A stretch of DNA of 64,000 bases from CAZNPA01 sp964575095 (GCA_964575095.1 CAZNPA010000003.1:124001-188000), one strand, 5' to 3'; numbered from the stretch's first letter, positions 51,227-60,838 are shown. A program made the numbers and translations. The notes: generated by a model not told the origin, from the sequence alone.

Positions 51227-51792
51227 GAATTGACGGTTCCGCGGTCCGCATGGGCATGGTGATTGAATATCAGGATAAACTCTGGCTGGTGGTGAAGCAT
51301 GAAATCCGCACGCCGGGCAATTTGCGCTCGTTCAATCAGGTCGAACTGAAAGACGTCAAAACCGGCACCAAGAATAACATGCGTTTTTCATCCGACGAAA
51401 AAATCGATCGCGTGTCGCTCGATTCCAAGCCGTGCAATTTCCTCTACGCCGACAGCGGCGAACTGCATTTCATGGACAACGAATCGTTCGAGCAGTTCAC
51501 CATGAGCAAAGAACTCATCGGCCCCGGCCATGCCTTCCTGCAGGAAGGCATGACGGTCACGGTCGAAAGCTACGAAGGCAAGCCGATCTCCGTCGCCCTG
51601 CCCTCGAAAGTGACGATGAAAATCGTCGAGGCCGACCCGGTGGTACGCGGCCAGACCGCCGCTTCTTCCTACAAGCCGGCGATTTTAGAAAACGGCGTGC
51701 GCGTCATGGTCCCGCCCTTCATCCCCGCCGGCGAAATGATCGTCGTCGATACCACCACGCTGCAATACGTCGAACGCGCCAAGGCGTCGTGA
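51223..51792 (+). CDS. efp: Translation elongation factor P
   Basis: 189 residues with the three-domain EF-P layout; MGMVIEYQDKLWLVVKHE, VELKDVKTGTKNNMRFSSDE and the C-terminal GVRVMVPPFIPAGEMIVVDT are typical. EF-P rescues ribosomes at polyproline. The tip of the first-domain loop reads TPGNLRSF: the lysine modified in other bacteria (K34 in E. coli) is replaced by N33. It overlaps thiE and suhB by four bases each. Confidence 0.95.
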   Translation: MRIDGSAVRMGMVIEYQDKLWLVVKHEIRTPGNLRSFNQVELKDVKTGTKNNMRFSSDEKIDRVSLDSKPCNFLYADSGELHFMDNESFEQFTMSKELIGPGHAFLQEGMTVTVESYEGKPISVALPSKVTMKIVEADPVVRGQTAASSYKPAILENGVRVMVPPFIPAGEMIVVDTTTLQYVERAKAS

Positions 51793-52595
51793 CTACCTCC
51801 CCGCTCATCAACGTCATGAGCGCCGCCGCCATCAAGGCCGGCAAGGGGCTGATGCGCGATTTCGGCGAGGTAGACCAGTTGCAGATCTCGCGCAAAGGCA
51901 CGTCCGATTTCGTCACCCAGTCCGACATCCGCACCGAAAAACTGTTGCAGCGCGAACTTGCCAAAGCCCGGCCGGATTTTGGCTTCCTGCTCGAAGAAGG
52001 AGGTGAAATCGTCGGTAAAGATCCCGAATACCGCTGGATCATCGACCCTCTGGATGGCACGATCAATTTCATCCACGCCGTACCGTATTTTTGCGTATCG
52101 ATCGCCCTCGAACGGCGTTTTAAAGGCGGCAGCGAAGTCGTCGCCGGCGTCACGTTCAACCCGGTCCAAAACGAGCTTTTCACCGCCGAGAAACACAAAG
52201 GCGCATTCGTCAACAGCCGCCGTCTGGTGGCCTCGGCGCGCGACACACTGACCGACGCCATGCTCGCCACCGGCAACCTGCGCTCGCTTTTGACCAATGC
52301 CGACGGCGCCTTCCATTCCCTGAGCACTCTGGCCAAATCCGGTATCACCGTGCGTTATTTCGGCGCCACGGCGCTCGATCTTGCCCACCTTGCCGCCGGC
52401 CGCATCGACGCCTGCTGGTACCCCACCGTCAAACCGTGGGACATCGCCGCCGGCATGCTGATGGTGCAGGAAGCGGGCGGCACCGTAAATGACCTCTCCG
52501 GCGCCCCGGCCCATGCCGAATCCAAAACGCTTTTTGCCTGCAACCAGCCTTTGGCAACGCCGGTGCGTAATTTATTGGCGAAAGCCGCCGCCTAA
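51789..52595 (+). CDS. suhB: Inositol-1-monophosphatase family protein
   Basis: 268-residue Mg/Li-dependent phosphatase. Metal ligands E70 (LLEEGGE), D86/D89 in DPLDGTINF and D218 (PWDIAAGMLM) are present. In bacteria SuhB also takes part in rRNA transcription. The start is the GTG at 51789, because SPLINVMSAAAIKAG is the usual N terminus and the codon overlaps the efp stop. Last gene of the cluster. Confidence 0.93.
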   Translation: MTTSPLINVMSAAAIKAGKGLMRDFGEVDQLQISRKGTSDFVTQSDIRTEKLLQRELAKARPDFGFLLEEGGEIVGKDPEYRWIIDPLDGTINFIHAVPYFCVSIALERRFKGGSEVVAGVTFNPVQNELFTAEKHKGAFVNSRRLVASARDTLTDAMLATGNLRSLLTNADGAFHSLSTLAKSGITVRYFGATALDLAHLAAGRIDACWYPTVKPWDIAAGMLMVQEAGGTVNDLSGAPAHAESKTLFACNQPLATPVRNLLAKAAA

Positions 52596-52669
52596 GCGGC
52601 AAATTCCTGTTGCCTGAAGCGCTGATTTTTCTTACATCTAGTCATTGTCCGTTTTTTATAAAGGCAGCC

Positions 52670-54031
52670 ATGTCCCGCACGCGCCTCTGTTTGTATTTTT
52701 TCACGCTGCCGTTGTTTTTTCCGGCGGCATCTTTCGCCCAGACATTCGACCTGACACAAACCGACGCCATGAACCGGCCGCAGGCAATGGCGCCCGCACC
52801 GTTGCCGCCGGTATCGACGCTGGTATCGACTCCGGCCGTACAACCGATCGTCAGTGCACCTCCGCCGGAAGCGGCGCCGGTAAAGGCCGAAGAGCCGCCC
52901 AAGCCCGCAGTTAGAAAAGCCGCGGCTAAAAAGAAAAAGAATAAAAAACGCACGCACGCCGGCCGTGCCAAACCGGAAGCAAAAACACCAGCCCCGCCGG
53001 TAGCCGATGCTCCGGCAAAACCGCTGCGCAAGCCGCTGCCGGAAAATATCGAAACGCCGCGCCGGTTGCATCCCTCCTACGATGTAAAACCGGAAGCGCC
53101 CAAGCCGCAGAAAAAACCTCCGGTAAAAAAACAGGTGCCGGTAAAGAAAAAACCAGTGCCGGTTGAACCGGCGCCAACCGATCCGGCCGTGGAAGTGTCC
53201 GCCCCGCCGGCAGTGGAAGAAAAGACACCACCGCCCGCACCACCAGCAGAAGTACCGGCACCGGTGGCCGCTCCCGTTCCACCGGTGCCGGCTGCACCAC
53301 CGGCGGCGCCCGTGATCGAACCGCCAAAAGTAGAAGCGCCGGCGATGGAACCGCCAGCGCCGCCGGTTCCGGCAGTGGTTGCTCCGCCACCGCCGCCTGC
53401 CATGGAAGAGCCGCCGCAACCGACGTCGCTGCCTTCGACCAAGGCGTTGCAAGCGCCCGCTCCAACGCCGAACGTAGCCACACCTAAGCCCACTGCGCCC
53501 GCACAGGAAAAACCGAAACCGGCGCAAGCGAAAGCGGCACCGGTCACGCCGGTCGATCAAATACCGATCGAGCCGCCGCCGGGCATGGAACCTGTTATGA
53601 ATCCCACACCGCCGGTCGTACTGGGCGAAATGCATAAAGCGCCGGAAGCAGCACCGGTCGTGCCGCCACCGCCAGCACCCGCCGCCGACATGCCAAAACC
53701 GGAGGGAGATTCAGGCATGCCGGATTTGCGCCTGGTGTTCAAGCCCACCGAAACGGCGGTGCCGCTGTCGCTGAAACCTGAGCTGGATAAGATCGCGACG
53801 AAATTGCGGGACAACGCCACATTGCACGTCGTCCTGCTTTCCTATGCCGCCAGCAACGGCGACCAAGCGACGATGGCGCGGCGCGTGTCGCTGTCGCGGG
53901 CGCTGGCCGTGCGCGCCTATCTCATCGACCAGGCCGTTGACAGCAAACGCATCAACGTTCAGGCGGAAGGCGACAAGAATCCCGGCGGCGAACCCGACCG
54001 TGTGGATGTCTTACTAAAAAGCGGGGAGTAA
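52670..54031 (+). CDS. Pro/Ala-rich periplasmic protein with OmpA-like C-terminal domain
   Basis: 453 residues. Signal peptide (LCLYFFTLPLFFPAASFAQ), then about 310 residues of proline- and alanine-rich, lysine-dotted low-complexity sequence, then a roughly 100-residue OmpA/MotB-like domain (LRLVFKPTETAVPLSLKPEL, LSRALAVRAYLIDQAVDSKR, NPGGEPDRVDVLL). The domain would bind peptidoglycan and the long linker would span the periplasm. No beta-barrel is present. Its many proline runs would make it a client of EF-P encoded just upstream. Confidence 0.82.
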   Translation: MSRTRLCLYFFTLPLFFPAASFAQTFDLTQTDAMNRPQAMAPAPLPPVSTLVSTPAVQPIVSAPPPEAAPVKAEEPPKPAVRKAAAKKKKNKKRTHAGRAKPEAKTPAPPVADAPAKPLRKPLPENIETPRRLHPSYDVKPEAPKPQKKPPVKKQVPVKKKPVPVEPAPTDPAVEVSAPPAVEEKTPPPAPPAEVPAPVAAPVPPVPAAPPAAPVIEPPKVEAPAMEPPAPPVPAVVAPPPPPAMEEPPQPTSLPSTKALQAPAPTPNVATPKPTAPAQEKPKPAQAKAAPVTPVDQIPIEPPPGMEPVMNPTPPVVLGEMHKAPEAAPVVPPPPAPAADMPKPEGDSGMPDLRLVFKPTETAVPLSLKPELDKIATKLRDNATLHVVLLSYAASNGDQATMARRVSLSRALAVRAYLIDQAVDSKRINVQAEGDKNPGGEPDRVDVLLKSGE

Positions 54032-54035
54032 CCGC

Positions 54036-54785
54036 ATGGCGGGGCATTCGCAGTTCAAGAACATCATGCACAAAAAAGGTGCAAAGGACGCCAAGAAGGC
54101 GAAAATCCTGACCAAAGTCGCCCGCGAAATCATCTCCGCCTGCAAGGCCGGCATGCCCGACCCGGCAGCTAACCCTCGCCTCCGGAGCGCCATCCAGTGG
54201 GCGCGCGAGGAGAACATGACGCGCGACCGCATCGAGGCCGCCATCAAGCGCGGCAGTGGCAGCGTCGATACCGACAACTTCGAACCGGTGCGCTACGAGG
54301 GCTACGGCCCCGGCGGCACGGCGCTCATCATCCAGGCGCTGACCGACAACCGCCACCGCACGGCGTCCGACATCCGCTCGGCCTTCACCAAGTTCGGCGG
54401 CAACCTCGGCGAAACCGGCAGCGTCGCCTTCCTGTTCGACCATGCCGGGATCATTATCTATCCGGCAACCGCGGCCAGCGAAGACGCCATGTTCGACGCC
54501 GCGCTCGACGCCGGCGCCAACGATTGCGCCTTCGACGGCAGCCGCCATACCATCGCCTGTGCGCACGAACATTTCATCGCCACCCGCGACGCGCTCGAAA
54601 AGGCATTCGGCGCCGCTGAATCGGCCAAGATCGGCTGGCAGCCCAAAAATACCGTCGCCGTGAACGAGGATCAGGCGCGGCAGATACTAAAGCTCGTCGA
54701 CGCCCTCGAAGATTTCGACGACGTGCAGGAAGTGTTCTCCAACTTCGAAATCCCCGAAGCGCTGATGACGGCGCTGGCGTCATGA
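54036..54785 (+). CDS. yebC: YebC/PmpR-family regulatory protein
   Basis: 249 residues. MAGHSQFKNIMHKKGAKDAK is the family N terminus, followed by NPRLRSAIQWAREENMTRD and YEGYGPGGTALIIQALTDN. The family includes DNA-binding regulators and ribosome-associated factors that help with polyproline stalling. GGGGAG precedes the ATG. It overlaps ruvC by four bases. Confidence 0.96.
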   Translation: MAGHSQFKNIMHKKGAKDAKKAKILTKVAREIISACKAGMPDPAANPRLRSAIQWAREENMTRDRIEAAIKRGSGSVDTDNFEPVRYEGYGPGGTALIIQALTDNRHRTASDIRSAFTKFGGNLGETGSVAFLFDHAGIIIYPATAASEDAMFDAALDAGANDCAFDGSRHTIACAHEHFIATRDALEKAFGAAESAKIGWQPKNTVAVNEDQARQILKLVDALEDFDDVQEVFSNFEIPEALMTALAS

Positions 54786-55279
54786 CGGTGCTCTTGGGCA
54801 TCGATCCAGGTTTACAGCACACCGGCTGGGGCATTATTATTTCGAAACAAAATCAACTTTCGTTCGTCGATTGCGGCGTCATCCATACCGTCGCTCACCT
54901 GCCGATAGCCGAGCGCCTGAAAACACTGCATGACGGGCTTCAAGCCGTTGCCGGCAAATATCTCCCACTCGAGGCCGCGATCGAAGAAACGTTCGTCAGC
55001 GTCAATGGCAGTTCTACCTTGAAATTGGGGCAAGCGCGCGGCGCCATCATGCTCTCGCTTTCACTGGCCAATCTCCCGGTTTTTGAGTATAGTGCCACCC
55101 AAGTGAAAAAAAGCGTCGTGGGTTCAGGCCACGCCGATAAAAAGCAAATCGCGATGATGGTAAAAACCTTGCTTCCGGCCTCTACCGCCAAGAAGGCTGA
55201 CGCGGCGGATGCGCTGGCAGTGGCTATCACCCACGCGCATATGCGGACGATGAACACTTTGATACGGGCAACGTCATGA
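54782..55279 (+). CDS. ruvC: Holliday junction resolvase RuvC
   Basis: 165-residue endonuclease cutting Holliday junctions. First catalytic Asp D8 in LLGIDPGLQHTGWG, the second acidic site in AIEETFVSVN, and the C-terminal KADAADALAVAITHAH with the last two acidic residues are in place. It overlaps yebC and ruvA by four bases each. Confidence 0.96.
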   Translation: MTVLLGIDPGLQHTGWGIIISKQNQLSFVDCGVIHTVAHLPIAERLKTLHDGLQAVAGKYLPLEAAIEETFVSVNGSSTLKLGQARGAIMLSLSLANLPVFEYSATQVKKSVVGSGHADKKQIAMMVKTLLPASTAKKADAADALAVAITHAHMRTMNTLIRATS

Positions 55280-55890
55280 TCGGAAAATTACGCGGACGGG
55301 TGGATGAATTTTTTGAAGACTCGGTGATTATCGACGTCGGCGGCGTCGGCTACCATGTCTTTGCCAGCGACCGTACGCTGGCAACACTCGCACAAGGCCA
55401 GCCAGCCACACTCGTCATTGAAACGCACGTGCGCGAAGATCATATCCATCTTTACGGCTTCTCCACTGCCGCCGAGCGCGAATGGTTCAAATTGCTGATG
55501 ACCGTGCAACGCGTCGGCGCCAAGATGGCGATGACGATCCTTTCCGCCTACGCGCCCGACCAACTGGCGCACGCCATCGTCGCCAAGGACATGTCGGCCT
55601 TCTCGCGCATCAGCGGCGTCGGCGCCAAGCTCGCCGAGCGCATTGTGTCGGAACTCAAGGATAAGGTGGCAAAACTGCCGGTCTCCAACATCGTTCCCAT
55701 CGGCAAAGGCAAAAAATCGGAAGTGCGCGCGCCGAAATCCGAATCCGCTACCGAAGATGCTATTTCGGCATTGGTGAACCTGGGCTACACGCGCTCGGAA
55801 GCCTATGCCGCCGCCATCAAAGCCGGACAATCCGGCAAGAATCTCGATGACATTATCAAACTGAGCTTGAAAGAATTGGCGCGGGCATGA
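55276..55890 (+). CDS. ruvA: Holliday junction branch-migration protein RuvA
   Basis: 204 residues. OB-fold domain I (MIGKLRGRVDEFFEDSVIID), helix-hairpin-helix domain II (RVGAKMAMTILSAY and ISGVGAKLAERIVSEL), a charged linker (GKGKKSEVRAPKSES) and domain III (ALVNLGYTRSEAYAAAI) that contacts RuvB. It overlaps ruvC and ruvB by four bases. Confidence 0.96.
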   Translation: MIGKLRGRVDEFFEDSVIIDVGGVGYHVFASDRTLATLAQGQPATLVIETHVREDHIHLYGFSTAAEREWFKLLMTVQRVGAKMAMTILSAYAPDQLAHAIVAKDMSAFSRISGVGAKLAERIVSELKDKVAKLPVSNIVPIGKGKKSEVRAPKSESATEDAISALVNLGYTRSEAYAAAIKAGQSGKNLDDIIKLSLKELARA

Positions 55891-56939
55891 AAAAAGAAGC
55901 TACAGAAGAGCGCGTGATTACGCCGGTCGAAAACGAAGATGACCTGCTGCAGCAGGCGCTCAGGCCCATCAGCTTCAAGGATTTCACCGGCCAGCGCGAA
56001 GTCTGCGATAATTTAGGCGTGTTCGTGAAAGCGGCCAAATCGCGCAAAGACGCCCTCGACCACGTATTGCTCTATGGCCCGCCGGGCTTGGGGAAAACAA
56101 CACTGGCGCAAATCATCGCCAAGGAAATGGGCGTCGGATTCCGGCCCACCTCCGGCCCGATATTGACCAAAGCCGGTGATCTGGCAGCGGTGCTCACCAA
56201 TCTGCAGCCGCACGATGTGCTCTTCGTCGATGAAATCCACCGCTTGAATCCCGCCGTCGAGGAAATTCTTTATCCGGCGATGGAAGATTTTAAACTCGAC
56301 CTGATGATCGGCGAAGGCCCGGCGGCGCGCACCGTGCGCATCGACCTGCCGCCCTTCACCTTGGTGGGCGCCACAACGCGGCTGGGTCTGATCGCAAACC
56401 CTTTGCGCGATCGTTTCGGCATTCCGCTGCGCCTGCGCTTTTACGATACCGACGATTTGCAAAAAGTGGTCGAACGCGCCGCCACTCTGCTCAACATGGA
56501 CATCAAGAAAGATGGCTCGCTGGAAATCGCCCGCCGCTCACGCGGCACGCCGCGCATCGCCATCCGCTTGCTTAAGCGCGTGCGCGATTTCGCGCAGGCC
56601 GACGGCAAAACCGGTATCGACAAAAAACTCGCCGACCACGCGCTCCTGCGCCTCGAAGTCGATGAAATCGGCCTCGACTCCGCCGACCGCCGTTACTTGC
56701 AATACATCGCCGAGCATTATCAGGGCGGGCCGGTGGGCGTCGAGACCATCGCGGCGGGACTCTCCGAACAACGCGACGCTATCGAGGAAACCATCGAGCC
56801 GTTTTTATTGCAATTGGGCTTCGTACAGCGTACGCCGCGCGGCCGCCAGCTTTCCATCACCTGCTTCAAGCATCTCGGCCTTAAAGCCCCGGCGCAGATT
56901 GCCTCGCTGCCGCTCTTAGATGAAACAGAAGATGAGTAA
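55887..56939 (+). CDS. ruvB: Holliday junction DNA helicase RuvB
   Basis: 350-residue AAA+ motor. Walker A LLYGPPGLGKTTLAQ (K70), Walker B VLFVDEIHRLNPAVEE, sensor LVGATTRLGLIANPLRDRFG and a C-terminal winged helix (GFVQRTPRGRQLSITCFKHL). Completes ruvCAB; ybgC starts inside its 3' end. Confidence 0.97.
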   Translation: MKKEATEERVITPVENEDDLLQQALRPISFKDFTGQREVCDNLGVFVKAAKSRKDALDHVLLYGPPGLGKTTLAQIIAKEMGVGFRPTSGPILTKAGDLAAVLTNLQPHDVLFVDEIHRLNPAVEEILYPAMEDFKLDLMIGEGPAARTVRIDLPPFTLVGATTRLGLIANPLRDRFGIPLRLRFYDTDDLQKVVERAATLLNMDIKKDGSLEIARRSRGTPRIAIRLLKRVRDFAQADGKTGIDKKLADHALLRLEVDEIGLDSADRRYLQYIAEHYQGGPVGVETIAAGLSEQRDAIEETIEPFLLQLGFVQRTPRGRQLSITCFKHLGLKAPAQIASLPLLDETEDE

Positions 56940-57354
56940 AGGCGTCCATTCTTTCCCCGTCCGCGTCTATTACGAAGATACCGATGCCGGCGGCATTGTC
57001 TATTACGCCAATTATCTCAAATTCGCCGAACGCGCGCGCACCGAGGCTTTGCGCATGTCGGGATTCGACCAGTCGGAACTGATGGCGCAGCAAGAAATAG
57101 GCTTCGTCGTGCGCCGGTGCGTCGCCGATTTTTTAAAACCGGCGCGGCTCGATGACCTCTTGACAATTAAGACCACTCTCCATGATATAAGCAAAGTCAG
57201 TTTTTCCATGGAACAAAATATTCACCGCGGTAACGAAACCTTAGTAAAGTTGTCGGTAAAACTGGCGGTGATTAACGCCGACGGAAAAATTGCCAAGCTT
57301 CCCGATGCCGTGCAAAAAGCCATGATGAAAATATTTAAACAAGGAGCACTATGA
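56920..57354 (+). CDS. ybgC: Acyl-CoA thioesterase YbgC (tol-pal associated)
   Basis: 144-residue hotdog-fold thioesterase. Active-site YYEDTDAGGIVYYANYLKF has the catalytic Asp; RARTEALRMSGF follows. It acts in phospholipid-related acyl metabolism at the Tol complex. ATG 56920 or 56932 are both possible, within the ruvB 3' end. The stop overlaps tolQ (ATGA). Confidence 0.94.
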   Translation: MKQKMSKGVHSFPVRVYYEDTDAGGIVYYANYLKFAERARTEALRMSGFDQSELMAQQEIGFVVRRCVADFLKPARLDDLLTIKTTLHDISKVSFSMEQNIHRGNETLVKLSVKLAVINADGKIAKLPDAVQKAMMKIFKQGAL

Positions 57355-58097
57355 CCGATACTACCGCCGTTTCCACCGCTGTCCAAGGCGTCGATGCCGC
57401 GACGCTCTCCGGCAGCACCCACGCCGATTTCTCGATGTTCGGCATGTTCATTCAGGCCGACTGGCTGGTCAAAGTCGTGATGTTCATGCTGCTCATCGCC
57501 TCGTTCTGGTGCTGGGCGATCATTTTCGAAAAATGGTTCCTGTTCCGCAGCGTTGAAGCCAAGGCGCAGAAATTCGAGACCGATTTCTGGTCGTCGGAGG
57601 CGCTGGACAAGTTTTATGAAAAAATCAAGAAGCGCGTCAACCACCCGATGGCAATCATTTTCGTCGCCGCCATGGAAGAATGGTTCCGCTCGAAAAATAC
57701 CATCAACCAGAACCCACAGGGCATGAAAATCAGCCTGCGCCAGCGCATCCTGATGGTGATGCAGGTCTCGCGCAACCGCGAGATCGAGCGGCTGGAAAGC
57801 GGCCTCAGCTTCCTCGCCACCACCGGATCGGCAGCACCGTTCATCGGCCTTTTCGGCACGGTGTGGGGCATCATGAACAGCTTCCACGGCATCGCCGCGT
57901 CGAAAAATACGTCGCTGATAGCGGTGGCGCCCGGTATCGCCGAAGCACTGTTCGCCACGGCCATCGGCCTTTTCGCCGCCATCCCAGCCGTGATCGCCTA
58001 CAATAAGTTCGCCGGTGAGCTGGCGCGGTTTTCCAACAAGCTGGAAGATTTCTCGACCGAATTCGACACCATTCTTTCGCGGCAACTGGAAGGGTAA
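57351..58097 (+). CDS. tolQ: Tol-Pal proton channel subunit TolQ
   Basis: 248 residues. Three membrane helices: WLVKVVMFMLLIASFWCWAI near residues 35-55, and two C-terminal helices after IERLESGLSFLATTGSAAPF, which holds the conserved Thr/Gly channel segment, plus FIGLFGTVWGIMNSF. It forms the stator with TolR and uses the proton gradient to energise TolA in outer-membrane constriction. Confidence 0.96.
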   Translation: MTDTTAVSTAVQGVDAATLSGSTHADFSMFGMFIQADWLVKVVMFMLLIASFWCWAIIFEKWFLFRSVEAKAQKFETDFWSSEALDKFYEKIKKRVNHPMAIIFVAAMEEWFRSKNTINQNPQGMKISLRQRILMVMQVSRNREIERLESGLSFLATTGSAAPFIGLFGTVWGIMNSFHGIAASKNTSLIAVAPGIAEALFATAIGLFAAIPAVIAYNKFAGELARFSNKLEDFSTEFDTILSRQLEG

Positions 58098-58100
58098 GCC

Positions 58101-58547
58101 ATGGCCAGCGGCAATCCCGGCGGCGCCTCGACGAAACGCCGCCGCCAGACTAAAGTCTTCTCCGAGATCAACGTCACGCCGATGGTCGACGTCATGCTGG
58201 TGCTCTTGGTCATCTTCATGGTCACGGCGCCGATGATGACGACGGGCGTGACGGTCGATCTGCCGCAAAGCGCCGCCTCGCCGGTGGCCGGCCAGGACGA
58301 GCCGCTCACCATCTCCGTCACCTCCGACGGCAAGGTCTACATCCAGAAAACGCCGGTGGCGGTCAAGGATTTGCGCGCCAAGCTCAAGGCCATCACCGGT
58401 GCTAAAAAAGATACGCGTATTTTCGTGCGCGGCGACCGGTCGGTCGATTACGGAAAAATCATGCAGGTGGTGGGCGAAATCAACGCCGGCGGCTTCAGCA
58501 AAGTAGCGCTGATCACGGAACCGGCGTCGGCTGAAAAAGGGAAGTAG
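58101..58547 (+). CDS. tolR: Tol-Pal subunit TolR
   Basis: 148-residue single-span protein. SEINVTPMVDVMLVLLVIFM contains the proton-carrying Asp of the transmembrane helix, followed by a periplasmic ExbD/TolR domain (TISVTSDGKVYIQKTPV, IFVRGDRSVDYGKIMQVV). It lies 3 nt after tolQ. Confidence 0.96.
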   Translation: MASGNPGGASTKRRRQTKVFSEINVTPMVDVMLVLLVIFMVTAPMMTTGVTVDLPQSAASPVAGQDEPLTISVTSDGKVYIQKTPVAVKDLRAKLKAITGAKKDTRIFVRGDRSVDYGKIMQVVGEINAGGFSKVALITEPASAEKGK

Positions 58548-58549
58548 CG

Positions 58550-59371
58550 GTGAGGAAAGAACGCCGCAAAGGGGCGGTTTTTTCGGCGGGGTTCCACGTA
58601 CTCTTGCTGCTGTTTGCCATTATCGGCCTGCCGTCGCTCCTCAACCCGCCGCCGGAAGAGCCGCAGGCGATTTCGGTCGACCTGCTGCCGATCAGCGAGA
58701 TGTCCAACATCAAGCCCAGCGAAATGCAACCGGAGCCAAAAAAACCCGAACCCAAGCCGGAGGAAAAAGAGCAGGCCAAGCCGTCGCCGCCGGTAAAGAC
58801 GGCAGAAGCCCCTCCCCCGCCGCCGCTGGAAAAGATGTCGGAGAAACTGGCCAAGAAAAAAGACGAAAAGAAGCCGGAGAAAAAACCCGACGATAAGAAA
58901 GAAGACAAAAAAACCAAATCGAAGGAAGACGATCTGGCGGCGGTCTTAAAAGCCGTGCGCGAGACGGCGCAAAAGCAAAAAAAATCTACCAACGCCGAGA
59001 AGAGCAGCGAAAAATCGGCCAAGGCGGTGTCGGATAAGTTCGACGCGTCGATGCCGCTTTCAATGACCGAGCAGGACGCCATAAGAAGCCAGATTGCGAA
59101 ATGCTGGAGCGTGCCCGCCGGTGCCAAGGACGCGCAGGATTTGCTGGTCGTGCTGCATATCGAGCTCGAGCATGACGGCGCGCTGATTAAAGTTGAACTA
59201 GCCAACGAAAGCAAAGACCGCTACAGTCGCGATAGTTTTTTCCGTGCCGCCGCCGACAGCGCCATCCGCGCGGTGCGACAGTGCAGCCCCTTGAAAAGCC
59301 TGCCGCCGGAAAAATACCAGACCTGGCGCGCGATGGATTTAACGTTCGACCCGAGGCAGATGCTGTTTTAA
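58550..59371 (+). CDS. tolA: TolA
   Basis: 273 residues starting at GTG. A membrane helix at 13-30 (FSAGFHVLLLLFAIIGLP) is followed by a Pro then Lys/Glu-rich coiled stretch (PEPKPEEKEQAK, KKDEKKPEKKPDDKKEDKK) and a C-terminal domain (AIRSQIAKCWSVPAGAKDA, VLHIELEHDGALIK) that binds TolB and Pal. It links the TolQR motor to the outer membrane. It begins 2 nt after tolR. Confidence 0.94.
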   Translation: MRKERRKGAVFSAGFHVLLLLFAIIGLPSLLNPPPEEPQAISVDLLPISEMSNIKPSEMQPEPKKPEPKPEEKEQAKPSPPVKTAEAPPPPPLEKMSEKLAKKKDEKKPEKKPDDKKEDKKTKSKEDDLAAVLKAVRETAQKQKKSTNAEKSSEKSAKAVSDKFDASMPLSMTEQDAIRSQIAKCWSVPAGAKDAQDLLVVLHIELEHDGALIKVELANESKDRYSRDSFFRAAADSAIRAVRQCSPLKSLPPEKYQTWRAMDLTFDPRQMLF

Positions 59372-59389
59372 ACATACGGAGATAAGGAC

Positions 59390-60691
59390 ATGATGCGTAT
59401 CCTGTTATCACTGATTTTCAGTCTATCCCTCGCCGCACCGGCGCTGGCCACGCTCACCATCGACATCAATCAGGGCAATGTCGAGCCGATGCCGATCGCG
59501 CTGCCGGATTTAGCCGGCGGTGACGTCGGCAGCGACATCATCCGCGTCGTATCCGGCGATCTCGAGCGCTCCGGCCTGTTCAAGCCGCTGCCGCAGGATT
59601 CCTTCATCGAAAAAATCACGGCCGGAACCGCCATCCCGCGCTTTGGCGACTGGCGCCAGATCAACGCTGCGGCGCTCATCACCGGCAGCGTCACCGAAGA
59701 AAGTGGCGGTAAGGTCAAAGTCTCGTTCCGCCTGTGGGACGTCTACGGTGAAAGTCAGGTCGCCGGCAAGGAGTACAACACGACCAAAAACAACTGGCGC
59801 CGCATCGCCCACATCATGGCCGACGAAATCTACAAGCGCCTGACCGGCGAAACCGGCTATTTCGATTCGCGCATCGTCTATATCGCCGAATCAGGCCCGG
59901 ACATGAAGCGCACCAAACGCCTCGCCATCATGGACCAGGACGGCGAGAATCACAAATTCCTGACCGACGGCAAAAATCTGGTGCTAACGCCACGATTCTC
60001 GCCGGGCTCGCAGCAGATTCTCTATCTCTCCTACGCCGGCAAACAACCACGCGTGTTCCTGCGCGACCTGCAGTCCGGCCGTGAGGAATCGCTGGGCTCG
60101 TTCGAGGGCATGTCGTTCGCGCCGCGCTTTTCGCATGACGGGAAATCGATCGTGATGTCGATCGCCCAGAGCGGCAGCACGCAAATCTATAAGATGAACC
60201 TGAGCGCGCGCCGTCTGGTCAAGATCACCGACTGCAACTGCATCGACACTTCGCCCAGCTTCTCGCCTGACGGCAGCCAGATTGTCTTCAACTCCGACCG
60301 AGGCGGATCGCAGCAGCTTTACACCATGAACGCCGACGGCGGCGACGTTAAACGCATCAGCTTCGGCGACGGCAGGTACGGTACCCCCGTATGGTCCCCG
60401 CGCGGCGACCTCGTCGCCTTCACCAAAATGTCCGGCGGCCGGTTTTATATCGGCGTCATGCGCCCTGACGGCAGCGGCGAGCGCCTCTTGACCGAAAGCT
60501 GGCTCGACGAAGGCCCGAGCTGGTCGCCCAACGGCCGCGTCATCACCTTCCACCGCCAGGCACCAACATCGAATGGAAAGATGGGCAGCGTCAGGCTATA
60601 TACCATTGATTTGACGGGATATAATCTACGTGAAGTCATGACGCCGATGGATGCCTCCGACCCCGCATGGTCGCCACTGTTGCCGTTATAA
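59390..60691 (+). CDS. tolB: TolB
   Basis: 433-residue periplasmic beta-propeller. Signal peptide MMRILLSLIFSLSLAAPALA, an N-terminal alpha/beta domain to about 160, then PD40-type blades with repeated FSPDGSQIVFNSDRGGSQQL and FSHDGKSIVMS motifs. It cycles between Pal and TolA. AAGGA is found before the ATG; ATG 59393 is the neighbouring alternative. Confidence 0.96.
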   Translation: MMRILLSLIFSLSLAAPALATLTIDINQGNVEPMPIALPDLAGGDVGSDIIRVVSGDLERSGLFKPLPQDSFIEKITAGTAIPRFGDWRQINAAALITGSVTEESGGKVKVSFRLWDVYGESQVAGKEYNTTKNNWRRIAHIMADEIYKRLTGETGYFDSRIVYIAESGPDMKRTKRLAIMDQDGENHKFLTDGKNLVLTPRFSPGSQQILYLSYAGKQPRVFLRDLQSGREESLGSFEGMSFAPRFSHDGKSIVMSIAQSGSTQIYKMNLSARRLVKITDCNCIDTSPSFSPDGSQIVFNSDRGGSQQLYTMNADGGDVKRISFGDGRYGTPVWSPRGDLVAFTKMSGGRFYIGVMRPDGSGERLLTESWLDEGPSWSPNGRVITFHRQAPTSNGKMGSVRLYTIDLTGYNLREVMTPMDASDPAWSPLLPL

Positions 60692-60838
60692 CACAGCACG
60701 GTGGTTTTCAAAATCGGCCAAAAGACGGTTAATAAATATATTGATTTCTTGTGCCGGGACGCGTAGCGTAACGCCCTCATTCCTTGTAACAAATTCTACC
60801 GTAACCACTGCACATTTTTTGAACTTTAAGGAGTTTAT

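Noticed and set aside
52670..54031. TonB-like protein as identity of the Pro-rich gene
   Set aside because: It has a cleavable signal peptide rather than an N-terminal anchor, and its C-terminal domain looks OmpA-like, not TonB-like.
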